From an uncultured Caulobacteraceae bacterium (GTDB lineage Bacteria > Pseudomonadota > Alphaproteobacteria > Caulobacterales > Caulobacteraceae): DNA of 45,286 nucleotides. Shown in pieces: positions 8,401-16,551 of this stretch (position 1 is the first letter of the stretch; the number at the start of each line of letters is the position of its first letter). The position numbers and the translations under genes are program-made. The stretch is taken from contig CAIXWN010000178.1 of assembly GCA_903923135.1 (NCBI GenBank), positions 1-45,286 of the forward strand, written 5' to 3'. The notes under the pieces are model-generated. The model had not been told where the DNA came from. It made no database searches and was given only the letters and a program-made list of their open reading frames with translations.

Positions 8401-9699
8401 ATGAGTCCATACGCCACGGCGGCGCGGGAGGCCGCCGCATTCATCGCCGGTCAGCGGCTGGAGGGCCAGTACGCCTGGCGGCGCGCGTCCGGTCGAAGGC
8501 GGCCGGATTTCGGGCTCTATCACGGCTCCTGCGGCGTCATCCTGCTGCACCTGGAGCTTCACGCCGCCACGGGTGACGAGGCGGTCCTGGAGACCGCGGT
8601 GAAGGCCGGCGAGGCCGTCGCCGCCCATCTGGGTCAGTCGGAGCGTCTGTCTGTGAGCGTGGCCAACGGCTGGCCAGGTTACGCCTTCGCCCTGAATGAA
8701 CTGGCGCGGGTCAGCGGTCGCGCGGACTTCCGGGCCCTGGCCGCGACGTGCCTCGATCGGCTGCGCGGCCAGGCGTCTGACCTGGGCGCGGGGATCGGCT
8801 GGATCGAGCCAATGCCGTTCTCCGACATCACCGGGTTCACCGGTGACCGCGAGATCTATGATCAGTCTGTCGGGGCCGCGGGGGCCGCGCTGGTCCTGCT
8901 ATACGCCCATGAGGACGCCCTGCACCCCAAGGCGCTGGAGTGGGCCGTCGCCACGGCCGACCGTCTGCTGGAGGTGGCCGAACCCACACCGGAGGGGCTG
9001 CGCTGGAGGCTGATGTCCGACATGCCCTTCCCGTTCACCGCGCCCAACTTTGCCCACGGCGGCGCGGGCGTCGGCTATCTGATGGCGCGCCTCTACAGCG
9101 TCACCCGCGAGACTCGCTTCCTCGACGCGGCGACGGCGGCGGCTCGCTACGTGCTCAGCCGGGCCGCCGCGGCGGGCGATGGCCAGCTGGTCTGCCACAC
9201 CGAGGAAGCCCCGCGGCCGATGTTCTACCTGGGGGCCTGCCACGGCCCCCCCGGAACCGGGCGGCTGATGCTGGAACTTCACGCCATCACGGGCGAGGCG
9301 ACCTGGCTTGAGGCGGCGCGGTCGCTGATGCGGGGTCTGACCCATCTGGGCGCGCCGGAGACGCGCTCGAAGGGCTTCTGGAACAATCATGGCCAATGCT
9401 GTGGCGACGCCGGGGTCGGGGAGTTCGCCCTGCTGATGGCCGCCCGGACAGGCGACGAAAGCTATGTCGACCTGGCGCGGCGCTGCGCGGCGGTGATCCT
9501 CCACGCCAGCGTCCAGGCGGACGGGGCCCGCAGCTGGCTTCAGGCGGAACACCGCGACCGCCCGGATTTCCTCGAAAGCCAGACCGGCTATATGCAGGGC
9601 GCGGCCGGGATCGCCAGCTTCCTGCTGCATCTGGCCACGACCATCGAGGGCCGGCCGGTGAAGATCGCACTGCCGGACTGGCCGCGACTTACGTCCTGA
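8401..9699 (+). CDS. Stand-alone LanC-like protein with Cys/Cys-Cys zinc site
   Basis: 432-aa protein with the repeated helix-GxxG pattern of lanthionine-synthetase C-like alpha/alpha toroids. Repeats are visible at HGSCG (41-45), NGWPG (89-93), GAAG (158-161), HGGAGVG (219-225), ACHGPPG (279-285), QCCGDAG (332-338) and MQGAAG (398-403). In LanC enzymes three zinc ligands come from a WCxG motif and a CHG motif. Here they align with C280 and C333-C334, so the usual histidine is a cysteine. The ATG at 8401 has a strong AGGAAGGG site. A longer in-frame form from 8296 has no such support. No lanthipeptide precursor, dehydratase or exporter is nearby. The role could be thiol addition to dehydroamino acids or a glutathione-related activity, as for eukaryotic LanCL proteins. 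This is inference. Confidence 0.8.
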   Translation: MSPYATAAREAAAFIAGQRLEGQYAWRRASGRRRPDFGLYHGSCGVILLHLELHAATGDEAVLETAVKAGEAVAAHLGQSERLSVSVANGWPGYAFALNELARVSGRADFRALAATCLDRLRGQASDLGAGIGWIEPMPFSDITGFTGDREIYDQSVGAAGAALVLLYAHEDALHPKALEWAVATADRLLEVAEPTPEGLRWRLMSDMPFPFTAPNFAHGGAGVGYLMARLYSVTRETRFLDAATAAARYVLSRAAAAGDGQLVCHTEEAPRPMFYLGACHGPPGTGRLMLELHAITGEATWLEAARSLMRGLTHLGAPETRSKGFWNNHGQCCGDAGVGEFALLMAARTGDESYVDLARRCAAVILHASVQADGARSWLQAEHRDRPDFLESQTGYMQGAAGIASFLLHLATTIEGRPVKIALPDWPRLTS

Positions 9700-9748
9700 C
9701 CGTCAGGCCCGTCGGCTTGTTCGATTCCGTCGGGAGCTGTGCGCGGGC

Positions 9749-11452
9749 TCAGTACCCGCCGTCACCGTACCAGGAACCGAACTCCTCGAAGCCGGGGATC
9801 TCGGTGGCGTTGGCCAGAGCGTCGATGGGCACCTGGATGACCGACGGGCGACCGCTGGCCAGGGCGCGCTGCACGGCCTCGGCGATGTCCTCCGCCGCGT
9901 CGACGTATTGGCCGTAAGCGCCGAAGCCCTCGGCGATCCTGTCGAGGCGCACCTGACTGCCCCAGTGGGCCTCGGTCTCCGGCGACTGCATGCCGAAGGC
10001 GCTCTTGTAGACCGCCACCTCCATGCCCCAGCTGTAATCACAGCCGACAATGCAGACGATGGGCAGTTGTTTCCGGACCGCGGTCTCCAGTTCGGAGATG
10101 TGGAAGAGGAAAGACGAATCGCCGGTGATCAGCACCACTCGGCGACTGTCGCCGACGGCAAGCTGGGCGCCGATGGCGTGGGGCAGGCCGGTTCCCAGGT
10201 GACCGAAGTTCTGGCTCCACATGCTGTCGCGCGCGGCCAGGCGGCTGTAGGTCCAGGTGAAGATGCTGACCGAACCTCCGTCCCGTACGAGCACGGCATC
10301 CTGGGGCAGTCCTCGCGTGGCCTCCATGGCGAACCGCGCCGGGTGGACGGGCGTCGAGCGGGTGGGCGCCGAGGCGAACAGTTCGGTCTTGAACGCGGCG
10401 AAGGCGGTTTCGGCTGTCGCCAGAGCCGCCGAAGTGGTGCGGCCCAGCGGTTGAACCGCCGCGGTCAACTGGGGAACGACGTCGCGCAGGTCGCCCACCA
10501 GGGGCGCGTCGATCGGCCGGTTTACGCCGATGGCCAGGGGATCGCGCTCGATATAGATCCACTTGCGATCGGTCTTGCCCTTGGCCCAGTGCCGGCCCAC
10601 TCCGTAGTGCAGCGGCTCGCCGATCTCCGTGCCGACGGCGATCACCAGATCGGCCTGGGCGACGAGTTCGACCCCCACCGGAGAGGCGTAGGGGAAGCTT
10701 CGGCTGTCGAGTCCCGGAAGAACGACCGGGCCGCCAGGGGTCTGAATGACCGGGCATTGCAGAGTCCGGGCGAGCTCGGCGACAGCCTCGTGCGCGCGGG
10801 AGACGAACACCCCCTGCCCCACCAGCAGGATTGGCGAACTGGCGTCACGGATGAGGTCGACCGCCTCGGCAAGGCGGTAGGGGTCGGCGGCCTGGCGGGT
10901 CAGCCGGTAGGCCGAGGGCGGCGGGGCCGGCGGCAGATCCAGCGGCGTGGTCATCACGTTCATCGGGAATTCTATGTAGACCGGCCCGGGGGTGCCGGAG
11001 AGCGCCCGGCGGAACGCCTCGTGGAAAATCTCGTCGACCTGTTCGGCGAATTCGATCACCCCGACATACTTCATGGCCGCCTCGAAATAGCGGGGCTGGG
11101 GGGTGTACTGGAACCGGCCCTTGCGCACCCGCTGCTCGAACAGCCGCTGCCGCTGACCGGCGATGAACACCGTGGGGATGTTCTCCTTGGCCGCGCAGAT
11201 GGCGGCGGCGGCGAGATTGGCGACGCCCGGCCCCTGGTTGCCGACGATGACGCCGGGAACGCCGGTCATTCGCCACATGCCGTCGGCCATGAAGGCGCCG
11301 CCCTGTTCGTGATGCGGCGCGATGACGCGCCAGCCGCGGGCCTCGGCGGCCATGAACATGGCCACGAAACTGGGATCCGGAATGCCGAAGAGCGTCTTCA
11401 CACCCTCGGCCTCCATCAGTTCGAGCATCCGATCATGGACAAAAATGGGCAT
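9749..11452 (-). CDS. Thiamine-diphosphate-dependent enzyme (acetolactate synthase-like)
   Basis: 567-aa enzyme with the three-domain layout of the acetolactate synthase/benzoylformate decarboxylase superfamily. The pyrimidine-binding domain is at 1-165, with catalytic glutamate E49 in HHEQGGAFMADG. The central FAD/nucleotide-like domain is at about 190-325, and the diphosphate-binding domain at 370-540. The ThDP/metal motif starts at G443-D445 (GDSSF). The conserved asparagine metal ligand of the usual NN/ND pair is replaced by C471-D472. The ATG at 11452 has a GGAGGA ribosome site five bases upstream. The longer open frame to 11524 lacks support. It is convergent with the LanC-like gene and separated by 49 bp. 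Possible activities include a 2-oxo-acid decarboxylase or a carboligase. The substrate is unknown. Confidence 0.85.
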   Translation of the reverse strand: MPIFVHDRMLELMEAEGVKTLFGIPDPSFVAMFMAAEARGWRVIAPHHEQGGAFMADGMWRMTGVPGVIVGNQGPGVANLAAAAICAAKENIPTVFIAGQRQRLFEQRVRKGRFQYTPQPRYFEAAMKYVGVIEFAEQVDEIFHEAFRRALSGTPGPVYIEFPMNVMTTPLDLPPAPPPSAYRLTRQAADPYRLAEAVDLIRDASSPILLVGQGVFVSRAHEAVAELARTLQCPVIQTPGGPVVLPGLDSRSFPYASPVGVELVAQADLVIAVGTEIGEPLHYGVGRHWAKGKTDRKWIYIERDPLAIGVNRPIDAPLVGDLRDVVPQLTAAVQPLGRTTSAALATAETAFAAFKTELFASAPTRSTPVHPARFAMEATRGLPQDAVLVRDGGSVSIFTWTYSRLAARDSMWSQNFGHLGTGLPHAIGAQLAVGDSRRVVLITGDSSFLFHISELETAVRKQLPIVCIVGCDYSWGMEVAVYKSAFGMQSPETEAHWGSQVRLDRIAEGFGAYGQYVDAAEDIAEAVQRALASGRPSVIQVPIDALANATEIPGFEEFGSWYGDGGY

Positions 11453-11566
11453 GGCGATCCTCCGGTGTCGGGTTCTGGGCCTAAGGCGCGCGCGGAGGTG
11501 ACGACAGCGGAAGACCGGGCGCATTGATCTGGCGCATGCCGGGCCCGAAGCGGAGCGGTCGCGGAC

Positions 11567-12280
11567 TCAAGCGCCGCAGACCGCCACCTTGTACCAGGCG
11601 ACGCCAAGGACGCCGGGATGCAGGGTGACACAGGCGATGGCGCCCGACGCCAGGGCGTCATAGGTCCGCTGCCGGACATCGGCGGTCACGGCGTGCGTCA
11701 TCGGCCCCCAGGGGCCGATCCGGACATGATAACGACGCCCGCCCTTGCCGAAGGTGACGTTGCGATCCTGCACCGGAGCCTGGAACACCCGTGGCGTTGC
11801 GGCGTCAAACGTCAGATTGGTCAGCATCGGGGCGCCATAGGCGTACCCCGCGCCGTAGAGCGCAAGGAAGAGTCCGATCGCGCCTCGGCCGCTCACCTCT
11901 GGGCGGGACGCCGGCCAGAAGGAGACCAGCGCGCCGGCCAGCGCGCCTGCCGCCGCGGCGGTCCAGCCGATCTCTGGGTGAAGAAGCGGCGTCTGCAGGC
12001 TGAAGGTGACCGGCCCCAGCACCGGTGCGACAAGCAGAAAGTTGATTGCGCGGGCGCCGCTGCGGGTCCGGATCTCAAAGAACTGCGGGGCGAGAAGCAC
12101 CAGAACCAGCACCGCCATTGGCAAGGCGAGCAGCAGAACGGCCACGGACCAACCCTGCCCCGCATCCCGCACGACCGCCAGAACCACCGCCAGCGCCGCC
12201 GCGATCGCAGTCAGGCCGTAGGCGGACCACGTGATCAGGGTCCTGTCCGAGATCGTGTTGGGCGGCTCCACCAGGCTCAT
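11567..12280 (-). CDS. Hypothetical multi-pass membrane protein
   Basis: 237-aa protein with about five hydrophobic helices in the first 150 residues, then a soluble C-terminal part of roughly 90 residues that ends in a Cys-containing strand (YKVAVCGA). I do not recognise the family. The ATG at 12280 follows GGAAACG and gives a short cytosolic tail before helix 1. It lies 114 bp upstream, in the same direction, of the ThDP enzyme gene. A shared transcript is possible but not shown. Confidence 0.7.
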   Translation of the reverse strand: MSLVEPPNTISDRTLITWSAYGLTAIAAALAVVLAVVRDAGQGWSVAVLLLALPMAVLVLVLLAPQFFEIRTRSGARAINFLLVAPVLGPVTFSLQTPLLHPEIGWTAAAAGALAGALVSFWPASRPEVSGRGAIGLFLALYGAGYAYGAPMLTNLTFDAATPRVFQAPVQDRNVTFGKGGRRYHVRIGPWGPMTHAVTADVRQRTYDALASGAIACVTLHPGVLGVAWYKVAVCGA

Positions 12281-12427
12281 AGGCGTTTCCCCGGTTTCGC
12301 CGGCCGTCCGTCACGGCGCAGTCTGGCAGGATGGCGGCGGAGGTCAACCGGCCGGCCGGGCGCGCTTGTTTGGACCAGGTCTGGATGGGCGATTGTCTAG
12401 CGCCGGCTTTGGATTATTGTAACTGAG

Positions 12428-12478
12428 GGGGCCGAAGCCCCGGTGAATCGCGGTCCGGTGTCCACGTGCGGCGGACCG
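12428..12478 (+). promoter_or_regulatory. Structured leader before the small membrane-protein gene
   Basis: Two hairpins lie just ahead of the 63-aa gene. The first is a tight GGGGC-CGAA-GCCCC stem-loop at 12428-12441. The second is a 7-bp CGGTCCG/CGGACCG stem at 12451-12457 and 12472-12478. They could form a structured 5' leader or end an upstream transcript. I do not recognise a known riboswitch. Confidence 0.3.
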
Positions 12479-12507
12479 TTCAGTCAGCCTTTCAAGGACC
12501 GGGTCCC

Positions 12508-12699
12508 ATGAACGCGCAAATCCAGAAAATCCTTCAAGGTCCGGGTATTTACGGCCTGTTGTTCGTTCTGGGGGATATATTGATGATCCCGACGGGCGGC
12601 CCCAATCTCTTTGCCGGCCTGCTGGTGGTCCTCGCCGTGCTCGGAGCCGGTCGCTACTTCTGGACCAACCTGCCTCGCCTGCGCGGCCTGCGCCGCTAG
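12508..12699 (+). CDS. Hypothetical small membrane protein
   Basis: 63-aa protein with two hydrophobic stretches (about residues 14-28 and 33-47) joined by a Pro/Gly turn, and a basic C-terminal tail (PRLRGLRR). This suggests a small inner-membrane protein with a positive cytosolic end. The ATG at 12508 is preferred over the open frame from 12466 because it follows a purine-rich AAGGACCGGG. It is 45 bp ahead of another small membrane-protein gene, and the two may be co-transcribed. I do not recognise the family. Confidence 0.55.
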   Translation: MNAQIQKILQGPGIYGLLFVLGDILMIPTGGPNLFAGLLVVLAVLGAGRYFWTNLPRLRGLRR

Positions 12700-12744
12700 G
12701 CCTTCCCGGCCACCCTGACCGCTGGCCGTTCGGCCGATTCCGGC

Positions 12745-13116
12745 ATGAACCCGATCGCCGTTCCGGAACTGGCGCTACTTACGGCGGCCGTAGTCCTTGG
12801 TGTCTATCTTGGGGTGCAATACCTCCGACGGGTCCGGAACCGGCCGGTGATGATCGGCCTTCACCTGCTGCTCGGCGCGGCGTCCACGGAGATCATGGTA
12901 ATGGTCGTCCATGGCACTCCCAGCGGGCGAGCCCTCAGGGCGGGGCCGTTCGGCGTCGCATCGGTGGCGATCATCGGACTTGCCATGCTGTCGGGCCTGA
13001 TCGCCGGACTGATCGCCCGCCGTTCCCGCCACACCGCCGATCTTTCGCTGGCCGCCCACGCCGGCGTGGCCGCCCTGGGGTTCGGAACCTTCCTGGTCTG
13101 GCTTTTCGGCGTCTGA
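12745..13116 (+). CDS. Hypothetical four-helix membrane protein
   Basis: 123-aa protein with four hydrophobic segments (about 8-26, 37-55, 69-92 and 102-122) and short polar loops. The third and fourth loops are basic (RRSRHT). No catalytic motif or known family is recognised. It follows the 63-aa membrane protein on the same strand. Codon usage matches its neighbours, so the open frame is probably a real gene. Confidence 0.6.
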   Translation: MNPIAVPELALLTAAVVLGVYLGVQYLRRVRNRPVMIGLHLLLGAASTEIMVMVVHGTPSGRALRAGPFGVASVAIIGLAMLSGLIAGLIARRSRHTADLSLAAHAGVAALGFGTFLVWLFGV

Positions 13117-13306
13117 GACTCAGGTCCGGACGTGCGCCGACCCGGCCAAAACCGTGCGGGGCAGTCAGCCTTTGCCCGCGCCTCGCGCCGCCAGGCGGCC
13201 GTATGCGCCGCGACCGTTCCGGGCCCGAGACGACCTTTGCTTGAGGTGTCGCAGGGGCAATGGGCTAGAGGGAGCCTCTGCGGAACATGGACGGGTGGAC
13301 GGGCAG

Positions 13307-13738
13307 ATGACGACTATCGACGCGGCCTCGGCCGATGATCTTAACCGCGCGCTCGGGCTGGTCCGGCGGGTCGAGATGGACCCGGCGGGGCGAGCGGTGC
13401 TTGAATACGAGGCGGGCCTGCACATGTGCCATTCAGGCGGCGTGGTCCAGGGCGGCTTCATCAGCGGCTGGCTCGATTCGGCCATGGCCCACGCGGCTAT
13501 CGCGCGGACGGGCTTCGAGACGACACCCATGTCTCTGGAGCTGAAAGTCAGCTTCTTCGCCCCGGCCCGGCCCGGCCGGGTGATCGCCGAGGGATGGGTG
13601 GAGACCGTTGGCCGCAGCACCTGTTTCACCGAGGGACGGCTACTCGACAGCCGGGGGACGGTTCTGGCCAAGGCGAGCTCGACCATCCGACTGATTCCGC
13701 GGGCCAAGGTTGAGGCCGACGCCCGCGCCGCCACCTGA
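13307..13738 (+). CDS. PaaI-type hotdog thioesterase
   Basis: 143-aa hotdog-fold protein predicted to hydrolyse acyl-CoA thioesters. The active-site helix region reads GGVVQGGFISGWLDSAMA at about 44-61. In PaaI-like enzymes the motif is normally HGG...D. Here Gln48 stands where His is usual, while the aspartate (D57) is kept. The rest of the domain (LELKVSFFAPARPGRVIAEG) is typical. The ATG at 13307 is chosen because the 51 residues upstream in the open frame are low-complexity Arg/Pro and lack family similarity. It is 70 bp ahead of a cysteine-synthase-family gene in the same direction. Confidence 0.8.
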   Translation: MTTIDAASADDLNRALGLVRRVEMDPAGRAVLEYEAGLHMCHSGGVVQGGFISGWLDSAMAHAAIARTGFETTPMSLELKVSFFAPARPGRVIAEGWVETVGRSTCFTEGRLLDSRGTVLAKASSTIRLIPRAKVEADARAAT

Positions 13739-13808
13739 CGCGGGAGGATGCACTGGACCCGACGGCCGGCCTTTGACAATCTGACGGCCGCAATGCCGGA
13801 GGACAGCC

Positions 13809-14852
13809 ATGGCGCGCTATGAGAACATCCTGAAGACCATCGGGCGCACGCCGGTGGTGAGGATCAACGCCCTGGCCCCACCCCATGTGAATCTGTGGGT
13901 CAAGGTCGAGGCCTTCAACCCACTGGGCTCAGTAAAGGATCGCCTGGCGCTGGGGGTCATTGAGGCGGCGGAAGCGTCCGGAGAACTTAAGCCCGGTCAG
14001 ACGGTGATCGAGGCGACCAGCGGCAATACCGGTATCGGCCTGGCCATGGTCTGCGCCCAGAAGGGCCATCCCCTCGTGGTCTGCATGCCCGAGACGTTCA
14101 GCATTGAACGCCGGCGACTGATGCGCTTCCTCGGCGCCAAGGTGATCCTGACGCCGGCGGCGTTGCGGGCGGTGGGCATGGTCGACAAGGCGCGGGAGCT
14201 CGCGGCCGCCCACGGCTGGTTCCTCGCCCGGCAGTTCGAGAATGAGGCCAATCCGGACATGCACTCCCGCACGACCGCGGTGGAGATCCTCGACGACTTC
14301 AAGGATATCGGTCTGGACTACTGGGTCACCGGATACGGCACAGGCGGCACCCTGAAAGGGGTCGCCCGTGTGCTGGCGAAGGAAAGTCCGGACACGAAGA
14401 TCGTCGTCTGTGAACCTGAAAGCGCTCAACTTCTGGCCAGCGGGCAGACCCAGGTTCGCAACGCTGACGGCTCTCCCGCCTCCGGCCACCCCGCTTGGTC
14501 GCCTCACCCGATGCAGGGCTGGACCCCGGACTTCATCCCGCAGATCACCCAGGGGGCCGTGGACCTCAAGGTGATCGATCAGATCATTCCTATCGCCGGC
14601 CCCGACGCCATCCGCTGCAGCCAGGAGCTTGCCAGGCGCGAGGGGATTTTCGTGGGCATCACTTCGGGCGCCACGTTCGCCTGCGCGCTCAAGGTGGCGG
14701 CCCAGGCGCCGCCCGGGGCGAACATCCTGTGCATGCTGCCCGACACCGGCGAGCGCTACCTGAGCACGCCGCTGTTCGAAAACGTGCCCACCGAAATGAC
14801 CGACGAGGAGAGGGCGATCTTCAACTCGACCCCGCTCGGCGTGCCCGTCTGA
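13809..14852 (+). CDS. Cysteine synthase family PLP enzyme (paralogue 1)
   Basis: 347-aa fold-type II PLP enzyme. The PLP lysine is K43 in PLGSVKDR, the substrate loop is TSGNTGIGLAM at about 69-79, and the phosphate loop is GTGGTLKG. It has the family's GWTPDFIP segment near residue 240. Reaction by family: O-acetylserine (or a related acceptor) plus sulfide gives cysteine. It is longer than typical CysK (about 310-320 aa). The extra length is mainly an insert just before GWTPDFIP and a C-terminal extension after the DTGERYL motif, so a different acceptor is possible. It differs clearly from the second copy at 34297, which sits in a sulfur operon. The ATG at 13809 follows GGAGGACAG, a strong ribosome site. 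Confidence 0.88.
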   Translation: MARYENILKTIGRTPVVRINALAPPHVNLWVKVEAFNPLGSVKDRLALGVIEAAEASGELKPGQTVIEATSGNTGIGLAMVCAQKGHPLVVCMPETFSIERRRLMRFLGAKVILTPAALRAVGMVDKARELAAAHGWFLARQFENEANPDMHSRTTAVEILDDFKDIGLDYWVTGYGTGGTLKGVARVLAKESPDTKIVVCEPESAQLLASGQTQVRNADGSPASGHPAWSPHPMQGWTPDFIPQITQGAVDLKVIDQIIPIAGPDAIRCSQELARREGIFVGITSGATFACALKVAAQAPPGANILCMLPDTGERYLSTPLFENVPTEMTDEERAIFNSTPLGVPV

Positions 14853-14867
14853 GAGCCTACGCCCGCG

Positions 14868-16418
14868 TCACACTCTGGAAGGGGCGTCCAGAAACCGTTT
14901 CAGGACGTTGCGGGTGATGCGGGTGACGAAGGGATCCTGCGCGACCAGACCGTGAACCCACTCGGTCGTTCCGGCGTTGAACACCTCGCCCTGCCCCTTG
15001 CGGAAGGAGGCCATGACGGCGTGGCCACGCAATACCCGCGCCTGCGCATCTGCGTCCGCCGAACCATAGGCAATCTCGGCCACCACCTCGAGTTGTTCGG
15101 GCGGGATCAACGGGCGGTAAGGGCTCGGACTTTCGGCGAAGGCCGCCGGGGCCATGGCGATGATCTCCAGTCCCTCCGGCGTTCCCAGCCGCGCCACCGG
15201 GGCTGGCAGGCCGTCCTCGCCGATCGTGATCGGGCAGCCGTCGTTTTCATAGCCGAGCAGCGGGACCTGATCCCCGAAGACATCGCCGTAGTAGAGATCG
15301 CAGCCTTCCAGCGCCCAGTGGCGGTCGCGGTAGACGGTGTAACCGCCGGCGCCGCGCGCCGCGCACAGCCCCAGGCGGTGATAGCCGCCGAACAGGAACG
15401 AGAGGCCGGTGGTGGCCGCCTCCGGCCAGGCGAAAGCCGGATGGGACCACAGATGAGTCGCCTCTGCCGGATCGGAAAGAGCCAGCGGATCGGCCTCGAA
15501 CCCTTTCCATTTGTGACACACAAGCGTGCGGCCGCCGTCCTCCCAACGCACTTTCCAGAATGCCGTGTTGCCGGAGAAACAGGCCAGGCGCCCCCCGGAC
15601 TCGACAAAGTGGTCGATGGCGCGACGCTGGGGACCCGACCAGTATTCGCTGTGGCCGACCAGGACGACGACATCGTACGGCGCCAGGGCGGCGGGGGCGG
15701 CATCGAGGTCATAGTCGGTCAGGTAGTCGAGAGCGAGCCCCTCGCCTTCGGCCCAGCGGACGAAATGATGTTCCCATTTGTGGAGGAAACCGGCGGAGCC
15801 GTCGTACGGACTCTGGCCGTGCGCGCGCGACCAGGCCGGGTCGGCGCCGGCCCATGGACGTTCCTCGAAGCCGCGCTTGGCGCCGTTGACCAGGCGGGGC
15901 ATGTCCTCGGGAGGCGCCAGGAGCAACGGCGGAAAGGGCCGTTGGGTGGACAGCCGGCCGATCGCCCCGGCCATGGCCTCCGGCAGGGTGGCGCGACGGC
16001 TCATCAGGGCCTCCACGTCGGCGTAGGCGCTCGCGCCGCCCCAGGCGTTGTACGCCTGCAGGGTGTTTGTCGTCAGGACCAGCACCGCCCGCGCGCCGGG
16101 GCGGTCCGCGGGCGACTTGACGCAGATGTAGTGATGGGTCTGCGCACCGGCGGCGTCGGTGAGCAGGAGGTCGTAGTAACCGCTGCTCCAGTCGTCCCCG
16201 ACCCGCACCTCGACGGCAACCGGCCAGCCGCAGCCATCCCGGTCGGCGTGCGCCGGCCGCGCATGCGCCCCCACCTGAACCGGCAGATTGAGCACCACCC
16301 GGCGTTCGGCTCCCACCCGCGCGATCTCCAGATGGCAATCCGGCGTCGTCGATGAGGCGTGGATCGAGACGGTCTCGCCGGGGAACAGGCTGGTTCTGTC
16401 AGTGTAGCATGAGGGCAT
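14868..16418 (-). CDS. N,N-dimethylformamidase large-subunit-like protein
   Basis: 516-aa protein resembling the beta (large) subunit of N,N-dimethylformamidase and related proteins of unknown substrate. An N-terminal beta-sandwich-like region begins YTDRTSLFPGETVSIHAS. The class-typical QAYNAWGG is at 121-128, DYDLD near 235, GHSEYW at 255-260 and GGRLACFSGN at 275-284. The C-terminus carries the conserved GTTEWVHGL...DPFVTRITRNVLKRF pattern. No small (alpha) subunit gene is next to it. The ATG at 16418 has GGAG nine bases upstream. The open frame continues to 16553, but that part is Arg-rich. It is divergent from the EF-hand gene. Amide or ureide hydrolysis is a guess from the family only. 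Confidence 0.8.
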   Translation of the reverse strand: MPSCYTDRTSLFPGETVSIHASSTTPDCHLEIARVGAERRVVLNLPVQVGAHARPAHADRDGCGWPVAVEVRVGDDWSSGYYDLLLTDAAGAQTHHYICVKSPADRPGARAVLVLTTNTLQAYNAWGGASAYADVEALMSRRATLPEAMAGAIGRLSTQRPFPPLLLAPPEDMPRLVNGAKRGFEERPWAGADPAWSRAHGQSPYDGSAGFLHKWEHHFVRWAEGEGLALDYLTDYDLDAAPAALAPYDVVVLVGHSEYWSGPQRRAIDHFVESGGRLACFSGNTAFWKVRWEDGGRTLVCHKWKGFEADPLALSDPAEATHLWSHPAFAWPEAATTGLSFLFGGYHRLGLCAARGAGGYTVYRDRHWALEGCDLYYGDVFGDQVPLLGYENDGCPITIGEDGLPAPVARLGTPEGLEIIAMAPAAFAESPSPYRPLIPPEQLEVVAEIAYGSADADAQARVLRGHAVMASFRKGQGEVFNAGTTEWVHGLVAQDPFVTRITRNVLKRFLDAPSRV

Positions 16419-16551
16419 GAACAAGGGTCTCCGACGCCGGCGTTGTCGCCCGCGCCCAGGGTGGCCGGGTTCCGAGTTGGCCGTCCCGCCGCCATGGCGT
16501 ATGCCCTCGGATCGTCGAGGTCGGCAACCGACCCGTCGCCTGGAGATCGTC

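Noticed and set aside
8219-9748. Lanthipeptide precursor gene near the LanC-like protein
   Set aside because: No short frame with a leader plus a Ser/Thr/Cys-rich core was found on either side.
9908-11527. 539-codon plus-strand open frame opposite the ThDP enzyme
   Set aside because: Antisense shadow of a recognised enzyme with no domain of its own.
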